Positions 1-11,100 of a DNA stretch of 64,000 nucleotides are shown one piece after another (position 1 is the first letter of the stretch; each line of letters opens with the position of its first letter). The notes beneath the pieces were generated by a model. It was given only the letters and a program-made list of their open reading frames with translations, ran no database searches and was not told where the DNA came from. The stretch is from Portulaca oleracea. Taxonomy: Eukaryota > Streptophyta > Magnoliopsida > Caryophyllales > Portulacaceae. The stretch is taken from contig CM055870.1 of assembly GCA_029582165.1 (NCBI GenBank), positions 45,278,513 to 45,342,512 on the forward strand, read 5' to 3'. The position numbers and the translations under genes were made by a program.

Positions 1-1655
1 ATCCTTGAAATGAGCACCACCCCTAATGATAGCCCAAAAGGTTCTCGAAGCACCAGGATCCAACTTTAGATGGATCATGCAGTTGTCGAGTTTGAACCAT
101 GGAAAAGAAAGGGTGGCTTTAAGCGAGCCGGGAACCATAGGACTGAGCCTGATATACTTCAGAAGGATCACCTTTGATTTACTCATTTTTCTAGATGACT
201 CGGGTCCATTGCTGCCATTTCGTTCCAACAATCTTAGCCTTATATAAGAGATCATGTCATCTTTGAAAGAAATTCTATCTTTCAAAAGTTAGAGAAGTTT
301 GAGCGAGTAAATTTTAGAAGGTCGCAAAAGAAGATGTGTTTTCTTCTCATACCTTTTAAGGTGGTGTATGATCTCGACACCCCTTTTCCTGTTGAAACAA
401 TAATGAAATGACGAAGCTAATAAGGGGGGAGGATATAATTCAAGAATGACGATCACACGTGTAACAATTGCATCCTCAATAGCTAGTAGATTTGTTGTTT
501 GTTGTCTACCAAAACATGGAGACTACCAAGGAGTTACGGGAGTCTCTCGAACACAAATACATATCGGATGATGCCTCTAGCAAGAACTTTCTAGTAAGTC
601 AGTTCAATAATTATCGCATGATGCCTTCAAAAAAATAATCACGTTATAATGGTTGTTTTGGTTTAGATCACTCATATGAAATCCAATGTGTCCTTAGTAA
701 CTTGAAACATCATAAACTCCACAAAGATGAACCAATAGTTGTTTTTCAATTTGATTATTGATAAACTCCCATTCTTTTGCAATGATACTAAAAGAACTCT
801 AAAACATAAGAAAAATACTATTTCTCTTGGGGATTTAGGTAACCATCTTTGAATAGAAGATAAGTTATATATTCTCGTAGGATAATCCAAGAAAATCACC
901 TTATATGTGCATGTTATACAAGACGGTGGTTCAAGCTATGGTCAAAAGAGAAAGAAAAAGGCCCTATGACAAAAGGAAGAAATAGGAGGAGGAGGCCAAA
1001 CATTTGTTTTCGGAATATGGACGTCCCAAGCATAAAAAAGAGAGATTGATATATACTTGGCACAAGAAGCATTGTCGACTCGAGAAGGGCAAGGAGAAGT
1101 GAAGAAGAATGAGAACTTTGTTGCTATGATCAAAGATTATACTATAATGGTTATGCTTAGTTTGTTGATTCGGGGGCTTCAAGGCACGTATACAATAACC
1201 ATTGCTACTTCAAAAGTCTCAATTGGTAGAAAAAGGCCAAGAATATCTACATGGGAAACTATGTTATTGTTCCGGTTCAAGGAATTGGCCAAATTGATCT
1301 CAAGTTCACACCTGGAAAAAACTCACTCTTAATGAAGCATGTTATGCACTGGGTATGCGTAAGAATTTTCAAGTTGATTCTAAGAGTGATGCTGTTGGGG
1401 AACTAGAAGCTTAGAAGGTCCAATTTGAGCAACAAATTGAGGGATATCTTCAAGTTGAAATTGACCCTAATGGGGTTGAGGTTGTATTCACTATATTCTT
1501 TGTTGTGCTCTTTAGGTTTTTCTCTTGTTATGTACATAATCAACTCTTAATCATTTTCTAAAAAAAAAAAAACTCTTAATCATTACTTCATTTCTATGTT
1601 GATTCTTTTTCCATTTTGCCTTTTGTTTTCTCCTATTGTGACTTTTTATTAAGGA
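1..1655. other. Unassigned AT-rich DNA, no recognised gene
   Basis: Only short open frames occur on either strand, and none shows a domain or motif I recognise. A stretch at about 1430-1540 could encode a short peptide but has no clear start or partner exon. A 14-base direct repeat (aactcttaatcatt) lies on each side of an A-run at about 1541-1583, which is too short to be a retroposon. This may be the decayed remains of an older repeat or distant flank of a gene outside the window. Confidence 0.5.
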
Positions 1656-2042
1656 TGTGTTTGGTGCAAAGAAAAACCTTTATCTAGGAAAATAGTCTTC
1701 CTTGTAAAATGGTTTTGTTAGAAACTGAATTTTCAACTGATATTTTCAATTATTTGGTACGTTTTCCATTTTTCTGGAAGATGATGAGAGATAATATCTT
1801 GCTTGATAGTAATGGTGGTTGGCAGGCAGCAACGGAGAAGCCAATGGTAGAGAGGTGGTGTCAGGGATACTCACGTACGGTTAGGGTTGACATGGGGGGG
1901 GGGGGAGAGGAAATGAGCTACGGATTTAACTTGCGTTTCGAAAATGATTTTTTTTGGACTCAGGAAAATAATTTATATAGGTAAAGGGGGAAACTGATTT
2001 TTCTTGAAAATGGTTTTTCCCATTTTCTATTCACCAAACACA
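1656..2042. repeat. MITE-like element with short terminal inverted repeats
   Basis: The left end reads TGTGTTTGGTG and the right end CACCAAACACA, a perfect 11-base inverted pair about 387 bp apart. The sequences just inside both ends also resemble each other as inverted copies (gaaaaacc...ttttcc on the left, ggaaaa... on the right). There is no transposase frame. A TGTTTGG-type end is common in non-autonomous plant DNA transposons, but no clear target duplication is visible, so the superfamily is not assigned. Confidence 0.5.
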
Positions 2043-2275
2043 GGGAAATTGGAAAAATCATTTTCTTGATTGTCATTGTCAGCGAGGTTAGCCTATTTAG
2101 TAGTGAAACAATGGTTTTACATGCCTCTGAATTGTGCACTCCTTATGTTTTTGTGGAGTGTTACAATGAGTTTATTGGAAAAGAATTATGGCTAGAATTG
2201 TTGGGTCGGGGGACATAACTAGCTTTACCACTGAAAGCAGAGTGTTGGTCTCGGGAAAAATTGTCAAAAAAAAAA

Positions 2276-2886
2276 TGTTAAAGATGGCTCAAAAAACTTC
2301 CAGTCTATTAATAACATTTGTTAAATATAATGTACGGTGAAATTGTGTGGGGAGTTTTCTAATTCAATGTTTCTCGTGCATTAAAATTGAGCGTTAGTGT
2401 ATGGGGAATATGCACATTCTGCACCTATAAAAGCAAGCGTGGCCTTAGTTTCATATCATCCATCAAACAACAAAAAGAATCCAATATTTATTTACTATTA
2501 GGTGAGTTTCCTAATAGTTGGGAGAGAAAAATTGAGAGAAGTTAGTTTCACCAATTTTTCTAGTCTTCCACCATTGTAATTCCTAGCGAGATTGTGAGTT
2601 GAGAGTTTGAGAGATTTGTGTTGTAATCTCCAGTGCTAGATCGTATCACACCCTGTGATAGTGATCGCCTTTGTACTCCTCCCTTCTCATAGTGGATTAT
2701 TTTCTGGTTGCCGCCGTCTGTGGGTTTTTCTCTGAGTTCTTCTGTTTCCCACGTAAATGTTGGTGTTGTTATTTTTTCACAGTTTTTATTTTCGTTCCTA
2801 ATTTTGTCGTAATCTTCATTATCTCGCTATTTGCTTCCGCTATTATTTTTAACTTGCAAGTTCACCTACTATGAATTTTCCTTTCA
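2276..2886 (+). repeat. 5' LTR of the Copia element
   Basis: It begins TGTTAAAGATGG and ends TTTCA just before the primer site. It is near-identical to 6838-7446, with scattered single-base differences, so the insertion is not recent but is not ancient. A possible TATA-like stretch (cacctataaaagc) lies at about 2423-2435. Confidence 0.92.
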
Positions 2887-2888
2887 AG

Positions 2889-2900
2889 TGGTATCAGAGC
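2889..2900 (+). promoter_or_regulatory. Primer binding site, initiator tRNA-Met type
   Basis: TGGTATCAGAGC, complementary to the 3' end of plant initiator tRNA-Met, begins two bases after the 5' LTR. This is the usual primer site of Copia elements. Confidence 0.9.
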
Positions 2901-2910
2901 ACTGGTTGAG

Positions 2911-3676
2911 ATGACTTCAGTTATGAAGAGAAAGATTCTGAAATATGATTGAGCGAGGAGTTTTACGATGTGGAGGCTGTAGATGAAGGCAGTCCTCGTA
3001 CAACACGGGTTATGGGACGTGATTGAGTACCCTGACATGAAGTCTGACACATCGATGTCTGATGAAGAGTTTGCAACACTACAGAAGGAGATTAAAGGTT
3101 GCTTAAGTGCAAGAGAGTGGAAGAAGATGGAAGATAAGGCATTGGCGGATATACAGCTGTGTTTGGAGGAACACATTCAGAGAGAGGTTATGGAGATTAA
3201 CCAACCGAGAGTGCTCTGGGCCAAACTGGAGGAGCTGTATAGGTCAAAGAGCCTAGCCATCAAATACCGCATGATGGAAAAGCTCTACAGGCTAAAAATG
3301 CCTACAGGTACTTCTATGCGAGCACATCTGGCTGAATTTGATTATATTATTACTGAGTTAGAGTCAATGGATGTGAAACATATTGATGAGGAAAAAGCTT
3401 TACAGTTAGTTTTGTCCCTATCTTCGTCACATAAACAATTTAAGGAGATCATGTTGTATGGGAATCGTGGTGTCCTTAAGCTTAGTGATGTCAAAGCTAG
3501 TCAGTTGTCTAAGGAGAAGATGGATAATAGCGATGATGAGGTCAGTGAGGCCTTGAATGTAAGGGGAAGGGGCAATGAACGCAAGGGAAGCGGGTCTAGA
3601 GGGAAGTCTAAACACCGTTCCAAGTCTAGGAATACTCACAGAAACAAGAAGTGAAATTATTGTGGCAAAAAGGGTC
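2911..3676 (+). pseudogene. Copia gag (capsid) pseudogene
   Basis: The frame from the ATG at 2911 encodes a Copia-type Gag: the KAVLVQHGLWDVIE segment near the N terminus, a UBN2-like central domain with LYRLKMPTG and MRAHLAEFDYI, and a basic Ser/Arg/Lys-rich tail. Gag packages the element RNA into particles in the cytoplasm. Stops interrupt it at 2950 and 2980. A third stop (TGA, 3652-3654) falls where the first Cys of the CCHC zinc knuckle should be, and the last Cys position reads as Arg in the following YCGKKGHVDSARW. The RNA-binding finger is therefore lost at two of its four ligands. Confidence 0.85.
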
Positions 3677-3678
3677 AC

Positions 3679-6600
3679 GTGGATAGTGCTCGTTGGGCTA
3701 AGGAGAGAAACCAAAAGCAGGGTAGTAAAGATAATCAGACTAAACCTGGTACCGCAAACGTAGTTGAGTTTGAGTCAAAAGTAGAAGAGTTTATAGCGGA
3801 TGAATCCTTGGCCACTACCTCGGGTAGAGTGGCGAGAGATGAGTGGGTTCTTGATACAAGTTGTACCTATCACATGTGTCCTCATAGGGACTGGTTTGAC
3901 ACCTATAAAACTGTTAATTCGGGTGTCGTGGTTATGGGTAATGACACAGTCTGCAAGGTTATGGGAATTGGTAGTGTCAAGATCATAACTCATGATGGTA
4001 CCGTAAGAACCTTGAAAGAGGTTGGTCATATTCCTAGCATGACTCGAAATTTGATATCTTAATTTGGGTACTCTTGAGGCTAACAGTTGCAGGTACATTG
4101 GTGAGAATGGCGTCCTGAAGGTTTGCAAGGGCGCCATGGGTCTTATGAAGGGAACCAGAAAGGGAAGTCTTTACACACTGCAGGGGTCAACAGTAATAGG
4201 AACTACAGTAGTAGTTTCTAGTCTTGATGATGCCGCCATTACAAAGTTGTGGCATATGAGACTGGGTTTACTTCCTTCGTCACAAGAATGAGACATTCTC
4301 TTACTTCAAAAAGTTTAAGGCTTTGGTGGAGAATTAGACATATAGGAAAATTAAGAAGCTCAAGACTGATAATGGGTTGGAGTTTGTTGATTCGAAGTTT
4401 ACTGAGTTCTGCGAGGAGCATGAGATTAGGCATAGAACCTTGGTTGGCAAACCTCAGCAGAATGGTGTTGCGGAGAGGATCAACAGGACACTCCTTGAGA
4501 AAGCTCGTTGCATGTTTTCCAATGCAGGACTTTGGAAGAGCAGATCATTCTGGGCAAAGGCCATTGCTACTGTATGCTATCTACTGAACATATCACCTCA
4601 CTCCTCTATTGACTTCCAGATTCCAGAGGAAGTTTGGTCAGGTAATTATTCTGTTTTGAGGGTATTTGGATGTCCTGTATATGCCCATGTGAATGAGGGG
4701 AAGCTATCTCCCATGCCTGTTAAATGCATGTTTCTAGGTTATGGGTCTGAGTCTAAGGGATATCGTATGTGGTGTCCAGACTTGAAGAAAGTCATACAGT
4801 CTAGAGATGTAACTTTTAATGAAAATGCAATGTTATCTGGGATGGAATCTACTGTTACTTATGATGGTGTAGGTAATCAGAAGAAGGATGATGAGAGAGT
4901 TGAGTTCGAGGTGGAGTAGGTTGGAGCTCAAGGTGGAGCTATTGAGACTCCCAACCAAGAGCAGGTCTTGATCTGCTCTGAACAAATTGTGTTAATTAGA
5001 CCGAGATCGACTACATTTGATGTTCCTCATAAAGAGGAAGTAAGATGCATAGCCAGAGATCGTCCCCGGAGGGAGATCAGGAGGCCATCTCGATACAATG
5101 ATGAAGATGATGCCATGATAGCTTATGCATTGAATGTTGCAGAAGATATTCCTTAAGGTGCAGAGCCTTCTACCTATCGGGAGGCCATCTCTAGTCCAAG
5201 TGCCTCAAACTAGATAGGAGCAATGCAAGAGGAGATGGAAAGTTTGCAAAAAAAATGAAACTTGGGAGCTATGTGAGTTGCCTGAAGGGCGACGGGCTCT
5301 TACTGCTAAATGGGTGTATAAGAAAAAAAAGAGGTATCCCTGGTATTGAGAGTGCAAGGTGGAAAGCCAAATTGGTGGTTAGAGGTTGCAACCAGAGAGA
5401 AGAGATTGACTATAATAAGGTGTTCTCGCCAGTTGTGAGGCATACGTCGATCCGCACCTTGCTTGCCTTCGTTGCTCTATTTGACTTGGAGTTGGAGCAA
5501 CTTGATGTGAAGACAGCTTTCCTCCATGGCTAGTTGGAGGAGGAAATATACATGAGGCAACCAGTGGGTTTCACTGTCCTTGGTAAAGAGGGACAAGTAT
5601 GCAGATTGAGAAAGTCCTTGTATGGACTGAAGCAAGCACCTAGGCAGTGGTATAAAAGGTTTGATACCTTTATGGTAGGACAAGGGTACATAAGGAGTCA
5701 GTATGACATCTGTGTATATTTCAGACATTTTGAGAATGAGTCCTTTATTTACTTACTGTTGTATGTTGATGACATGTTGATTGCATCCATGGACATGTCT
5801 TTGATCAGGAAGTTGAAATCTCAACTCAGCCAGGAGTTTGAGATAAAGGACCTCGGGGCAGCTAAGAAGATTTTGGGTATGGAGATACAGAGAGATAGAA
5901 AGGCAGGGAAGTTGTTCCTGTCTCAGCAAAGATATCTTGAGAAAGTGTTGGACAAGTTCAACATGAGAAACTGTAAGGCAGTTTCAACTCCATTAGCTGC
6001 TCATTTCAAGTTGTCTAGTGAGTTATGTCCTAAGTTTGACTTAGAGATGAAAAAGATGTCTAATGTTCCATATGCTAGTGTAGTTGGTAGTTTGATGTAT
6101 GCTATGGTATGCACTAGACTTGACCTGACCCATGCAGTTAGTGTGGTGAGTAGATATATTCAGAATCCAGGAAAGGAGCATTGGAAATGTGTGAAGTGGA
6201 TTCTTCGTTATGTGAAGGGTACTATTGATAAGGGCATCTTATATGATAAAGACAGTGTTGCAACATCTGATGTTGGTAGTTTTGTAGATGCTAACTATGG
6301 TGGAGATTTGGATAGGAGACACTCAATTTCAAGGTATGTGCTCACTTTATGTGGAGGTGCAATATCCTGGAAGGCTTCACTTCAGTCTATTGCAGCCTTG
6401 TCTACTACTGAGGCTTAGTACATCGCTACTATTGAAGCGGTGAAGGAAGCCATTTGGTTGAGGGATTTGGTCATAGAGCTTGGTGTGTCACAGGGTGAGA
6501 CTGTGATTTATTCAGATAGTTAGAGTGCTATACATTTGGCAAAGAATGACGCTTACCATTCGAAGACCAAACATATTAGCGTCAGGTATCACTTCATCAG

Positions 6601-6733
6601 AGATACAATTACTGCAGGTGAGATTGTGGTGAAGAAAATTCATACAGCTGAGAATCCTGCAGATATGTTAACCAATCCTTTATCTATCGCTAAGTTTGAG
6701 CATTGCTTGGACTTAGTAGGAGTTTGCTGTATG
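3679..6733 (+). pseudogene. Copia pol pseudogene: protease, integrase, reverse transcriptase, RNase H
   Basis: Protease is marked by WVLDTSCTYHMCPHRDWF (about 3842-3895), with the catalytic Asp present. Pre-integrase follows and ends at LWHMRLG (about 4250). Right after this an internal deletion joins to the middle of integrase, removing the HHCC finger and the first catalytic Asp. Integrase resumes at TDNGLEFVDSKF and PQQNGVAERINRTL, with the second Asp and the Glu. RT includes KTAFLHG, SLYGLKQAPRQWY and the catalytic YVDDMLIA (about 5761-5784). RNase H ends with [12 protein letters not shown] and [10 protein letters not shown]. Frameshifts occur near 4062 and at the deletion, and stops at 5531, 6416 and about 6521. 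Some stops fit C-to-T decay, for example at the usual SDSQSA. Confidence 0.9.
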
Positions 6734-6824
6734 TGATAAGCCTGCAGGGCCACGCCCTGCGGAGGGGCGTGTTGGCGGCGACGGCCGAGGTGCTTATCTG
6801 GACTGATGAGTTGGATGCTTTGAT

Positions 6825-6837
6825 CCAAGGTGGAGAT
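6825..6837 (+). promoter_or_regulatory. Polypurine tract of the Copia element
   Basis: ccaaggtggagat directly precedes the 3' LTR start TGTTAAAG. It is the expected plus-strand primer site. Confidence 0.8.
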
Positions 6838-7446
6838 TGTTAAAGATTGCTCAAAAAACTTCCAATCTATTAATAACATTTATTAAATATAATGTACGGT
6901 GAAATTGTGTGGGGAGTTTTCTAATTCAATGTTTCTCATGCATTAAAATTGAGCGTTAGTGTATGGGGAAATATCCACATTCTTCACCTATAAAAGCAAG
7001 CGTGACCATAGTTTTATATCATCCATCAAACAACAAAAAGAATCCAATACTTATTTACTATTAGGTGAGTTTCCTAATAGGTGGGAGAGAAAAATTGAGA
7101 AGTTAGTTTCACCAATTTTTCTAGTCTTACACCATTGTAATTCCTAGCGAGATTGTGAGTTGAGAGTTTGAGAGATTTGTGTTTTAATCTCCAGTGCTAG
7201 ATCGTATCACACCCTGTGATAGTGATCGCCTTTGTACTCCTCCCTTCTCATAGTGGATTATTTTCTGGCTGCCGCCGTCTGTGGGTTTTTCTCCGAGTTC
7301 TTCGGTTTCCCACGTAAATCTTGGTGGTGTTATTTTTCACAGTTTTTATTTCCGTTCCTAATTTTGTCGTAATCTCCATTATCTCGCTATTTGCTTCCGC
7401 TATTATTTGTAACTTGCAAGTTCACCTACTCTGAATTTTCCTTTCA
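6838..7446 (+). repeat. 3' LTR of the Copia element
   Basis: 609 bp, starting TGTTAAAGATTG and ending CTTTCA, followed by the AAAAA target duplication at 7447-7451. It matches the 5' LTR closely and contains the same promoter-like segment. Confidence 0.92.
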
Positions 7447-8113
7447 AAAAATGAAAAAGAAAAATTGAGCATATTTTGATATCTAGCTTTACTTCTGAAA
7501 GCAGAGTTGCAGTGTGGTTGTTTCTGTTGCAGAACCCTAAAGCAATTCCTTAAGTTTACTATGATGGGTACTTTCAAATTCACTTGAAAACATGATGAAA
7601 CCATAATTTTAAAAAGCTTGGTCCCGGTACATGCCACTAATACTTAACAATGACATTTATATACATGACTAGCCCAGTTATAAATAACATGCCCAAACTA
7701 ATCATACTTATTAGGGACTTTCCTTTTCACAAAAATAACACTGTCCAGAAATAAATCACAAATTCACAACTAAAAGTATGCCACAATCGAATATTCAAAT
7801 ACACCACCAGAAATAATTATGCTTGGAATTGAGTTACAGCATACAACAAATCCTCGCAAACGCGTAACATTTACAAGTACCAACAAGCCTGTACACAATT
7901 AATCAAACCTTAAAAACAAATGCAAACAACGTATTTTTGTCCAAATGAATATATATAGCTGACCAATGCTCCTCACTTACTCGCTGTAATGAACATCATC
8001 CAACATCACAAAGGAGAGAAGATCAATAAAACGAACCCAAGCTCCATATATAAAAAAAACCCTAGATTGATCCTTTGTATATGTTCAAGGTGCATGGTTT
8101 CAGGAAACTGAAC

Positions 8114-11100
8114 CTACCGTTTTTTACCAGCAGATTGTCTCTCCTTCTCCATCTTCTCAAATAAACTGCCATCGTAAACAGCCCTAATGGTATCTTTTTG
8201 CAACACTCCATCCTTGTCTTTGCAGAGATCGAAAAGTATCTTCCATTCAATGTATGAAGCAAACCTAAACCACAACACAAATTAATGCTTATTCGACTAC
8301 AAGAAAGAAAGATATGTTACGCAAGAATGTTAGTTAAGGCAAGGGGACTAACCATCCTCCATAGTCCTTGGGCTCTCTGTTTGCCTTTAGCATTTCATCA
8401 AGTTCCTTTGAGGTGAGATAGCTTGCATTTGTACGTGCATGCTTGCTGAATATTTGCTCAAACTTGTCAGGTACAAACCTGTCGAAATGCAAAACAAGCA
8501 AGCGTAAGACTTTGTTTTTTCGATCAGTATATAGTTGGGTAAAGTAAGGTTAGATAAATTTGAACAGGTTTGTATAGCTTGAAGTAAAAGTAGCTAATGA
8601 GTTTTTCACAAGTTGGAAAACTCAGATAGCTTTAGGTACAAAAAATAAAATAGGATAAGAGCAACTAAAATTAAGTTATATGTGATTTACGGTGCCAACT
8701 AACAGGACCTAAATCATATGAAATGCTAGAAGATGGGAGTTGTTGACCAACAAAAATAGTGCTAATCATAATGTTAAGTCTAAGGTATAGCGTTTGGTTT
8801 ACCAAAATTCCTGAGGAAATTAATCAATGTTTCCAAATTCACTTACTTTTCACATTCGCATGTTATTGCGGAACATTTTACAAAGGATTCACAATTTATC
8901 ACCTTCACCCAGTGGGAATTTCAAGTAATGAAGTACGAGATATTTTTCCTATGGGAAACTCTGGAAGAAAATTTTCTAAAATTCTTATCAAACGTTGTAA
9001 GAAGGAAATCAATTCCAATTGTAAGCATAAGTAGTCCTCAACTGAATTCATGTGGATTCAGTTGGTATGGGCCTGGGCTTGGGCCTGGGTCCTTTTTATA
9101 TTTCAGCTAAGTCAAGTTGTTAGTTGAACAAAAGTTAGTTTTGCAACGTCACATCACATGGGATTCTCACGATTATGCATATTTGGGTGTCAATTATCAG
9201 GACTTGGTAAGGTATGCCTACGGCCCTACATCATGCACGCAAATGGTTTGCTATCCTGGATTAGGAGAAAACGTTGCCTATGTGAATGCGTGGTCTGCTT
9301 TATTAGTTTATTAGGCATCCCTAACGTTTCAACTTGTTTTATCATTTACTCTCTCTGTTTAATATTAATTGTCATAATTTCACTTTCACGATTTCTAATG
9401 TCATATTTTGGTTGATAATTTCTTAAATAATATATTATTAATAATTGCAATAATATATACTTTAATGTTAATATTTTTCGTTATGAATCTAATGATGATA
9501 ATTTTATGTAATAATTCATTATATATATACTGAGAAACTATATATGACCAAATTTTTGAAAATTTACCTATAAAATTTTCAAATAGGATAATTAATATGG
9601 AACAACCGTTAGCTTAGCTTTTACACTTTTACTGGGCTCTTTATGGTTCTCCACCGCAAAAGGAATCCTCCCCCAACTGTTGCAGCAGGTGTCAACCAAA
9701 CTAAGAATTAATTATTCCGAATTGCAATCAATGACGAAGATGGATCCCAAAGTGAACAAATAAGAGCCGTAAAGTCGACAGAACTAGATTAAACCAAAAA
9801 CTCCCTGAGAAATTTTGGCAATATTATATACCATCCCCATCTCAAAGAAGCCTTTTTAAGGGACCATCCCAAAAAAATTGTTGCCTCTACAGTTTCAACG
9901 TCTAATAACCATATTCTTTAAATATATAATATTAAAAAAAAAGTACAAGTTGCTCAATAAAAAGGAAAAAGGATCTATCTTAGCAGTAAGAAGCTCCTCG
10001 CAACAAAATATATTTGGCTTAGAGCTTTTGTATTTCAGGTTAATTTAAGGGCCTCCAAAATTCAATGGTTCTCATTTCTCAACGGACTTCAAATCAAGTT
10101 GTTCAAGACACGTTCCCATAAAACAAATTGTGCTAGTCTTACAGATGAAGAAAAAGGGACAGTGATTTGACCTGGGACCATTTTAAATCATGAATCAAAG
10201 AGACAAATAAATGCAAAATGTTTTTTTTTCTAAGTATCATTTTCTATAATAATTACAAAATTAATATGGTTAAATTTATAATAAATACTATTATTGAAAT
10301 AATATAATATTGTATACTGTTATCAAATATTTTATATGGCAATTGATTAAGTATAGACCTCGAAAAATATAAATGACAATATCAATTGTATACTGTATTA
10401 AAATTAAAAATTTTGTTATGTTGCATGACACAACAGAATAAAAAGTGAGAGAAGTTAATTTTTGCGAAATTACCTTCCTTCTGTATCATAGACTCCAGAA
10501 TCACTCCCATGTTTAGCTTTTGCTATGTTTGCAACCTCGATAGGGAAAAGTAAGGACATACCCTTTCCCTGCAATATGCATGGAATAGGAAAAATAAATA
10601 AATAAATACAGCAATAGAAAAAATTGTATTTTTACATTAAATGTAGCACACTAATTAAGTATTCACTAATAATATAAAATATCTAATTACCAAACTATTT
10701 CTTTTTTGTTTGTGGTTTAATTTTGGTGGTAGTTATTTAGAAAGGAACTTATCAAATAGATAAAAGTTCACACACTGTACATAAAATGTTTTCAGAAATC
10801 TCTTACTACATACATCTGGATCATCTCATACCTGGAGTTAGCCTGACCTCACTGGAGATTATTGTTATTGTATTAAGTTACTTAATGTAACATTGAGTAA
10901 AATCATTACTTATTACTTGCTATATTATTAGTCATATCAATATTCAGAGCTCATTCTAATATAACCTATCACTGAGATAAAAAAGATATAACTTATTACT
11001 AATAATAAGATATAAAAAAATCATCTCATGGATATACTACCTCCGTCCCAAAATATTTATTGATTTACCTAATTTGAAAGGACCAATACATATTGAAAAT

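Larger units (their letters stand above)
2276..7446 (+). mobile_element. Copia (Ty1) LTR retrotransposon, complete with two LTRs but dead
   Basis: Two ~610-bp LTRs that start TGTTAAAG and end TTTTCCTTTCA bound an internal region with gag, protease, integrase, reverse transcriptase and RNase H, in the order INT before RT that defines Copia. The primer site follows the 5' LTR and a purine tract precedes the 3' LTR. AAAAA sits immediately outside both ends (2271-2275 and 7447-7451) as the 5-bp target duplication. The motif set resembles the Tork/Tnt1-type branch. The coding frame carries several stops, frameshifts and a deletion in integrase, so it cannot move by itself. It lies about 670 bp beyond the stop codon of the caleosin gene. 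Confidence 0.93.

Noticed and set aside
1541..1583. Retroposon with A tail and target duplication
   Set aside because: The repeat copies enclose only about 15 bases, so there is no element body between them.
1709..1984. 91-codon plus frame
   Set aside because: It lies wholly inside the MITE-like element and has no recognisable motif.
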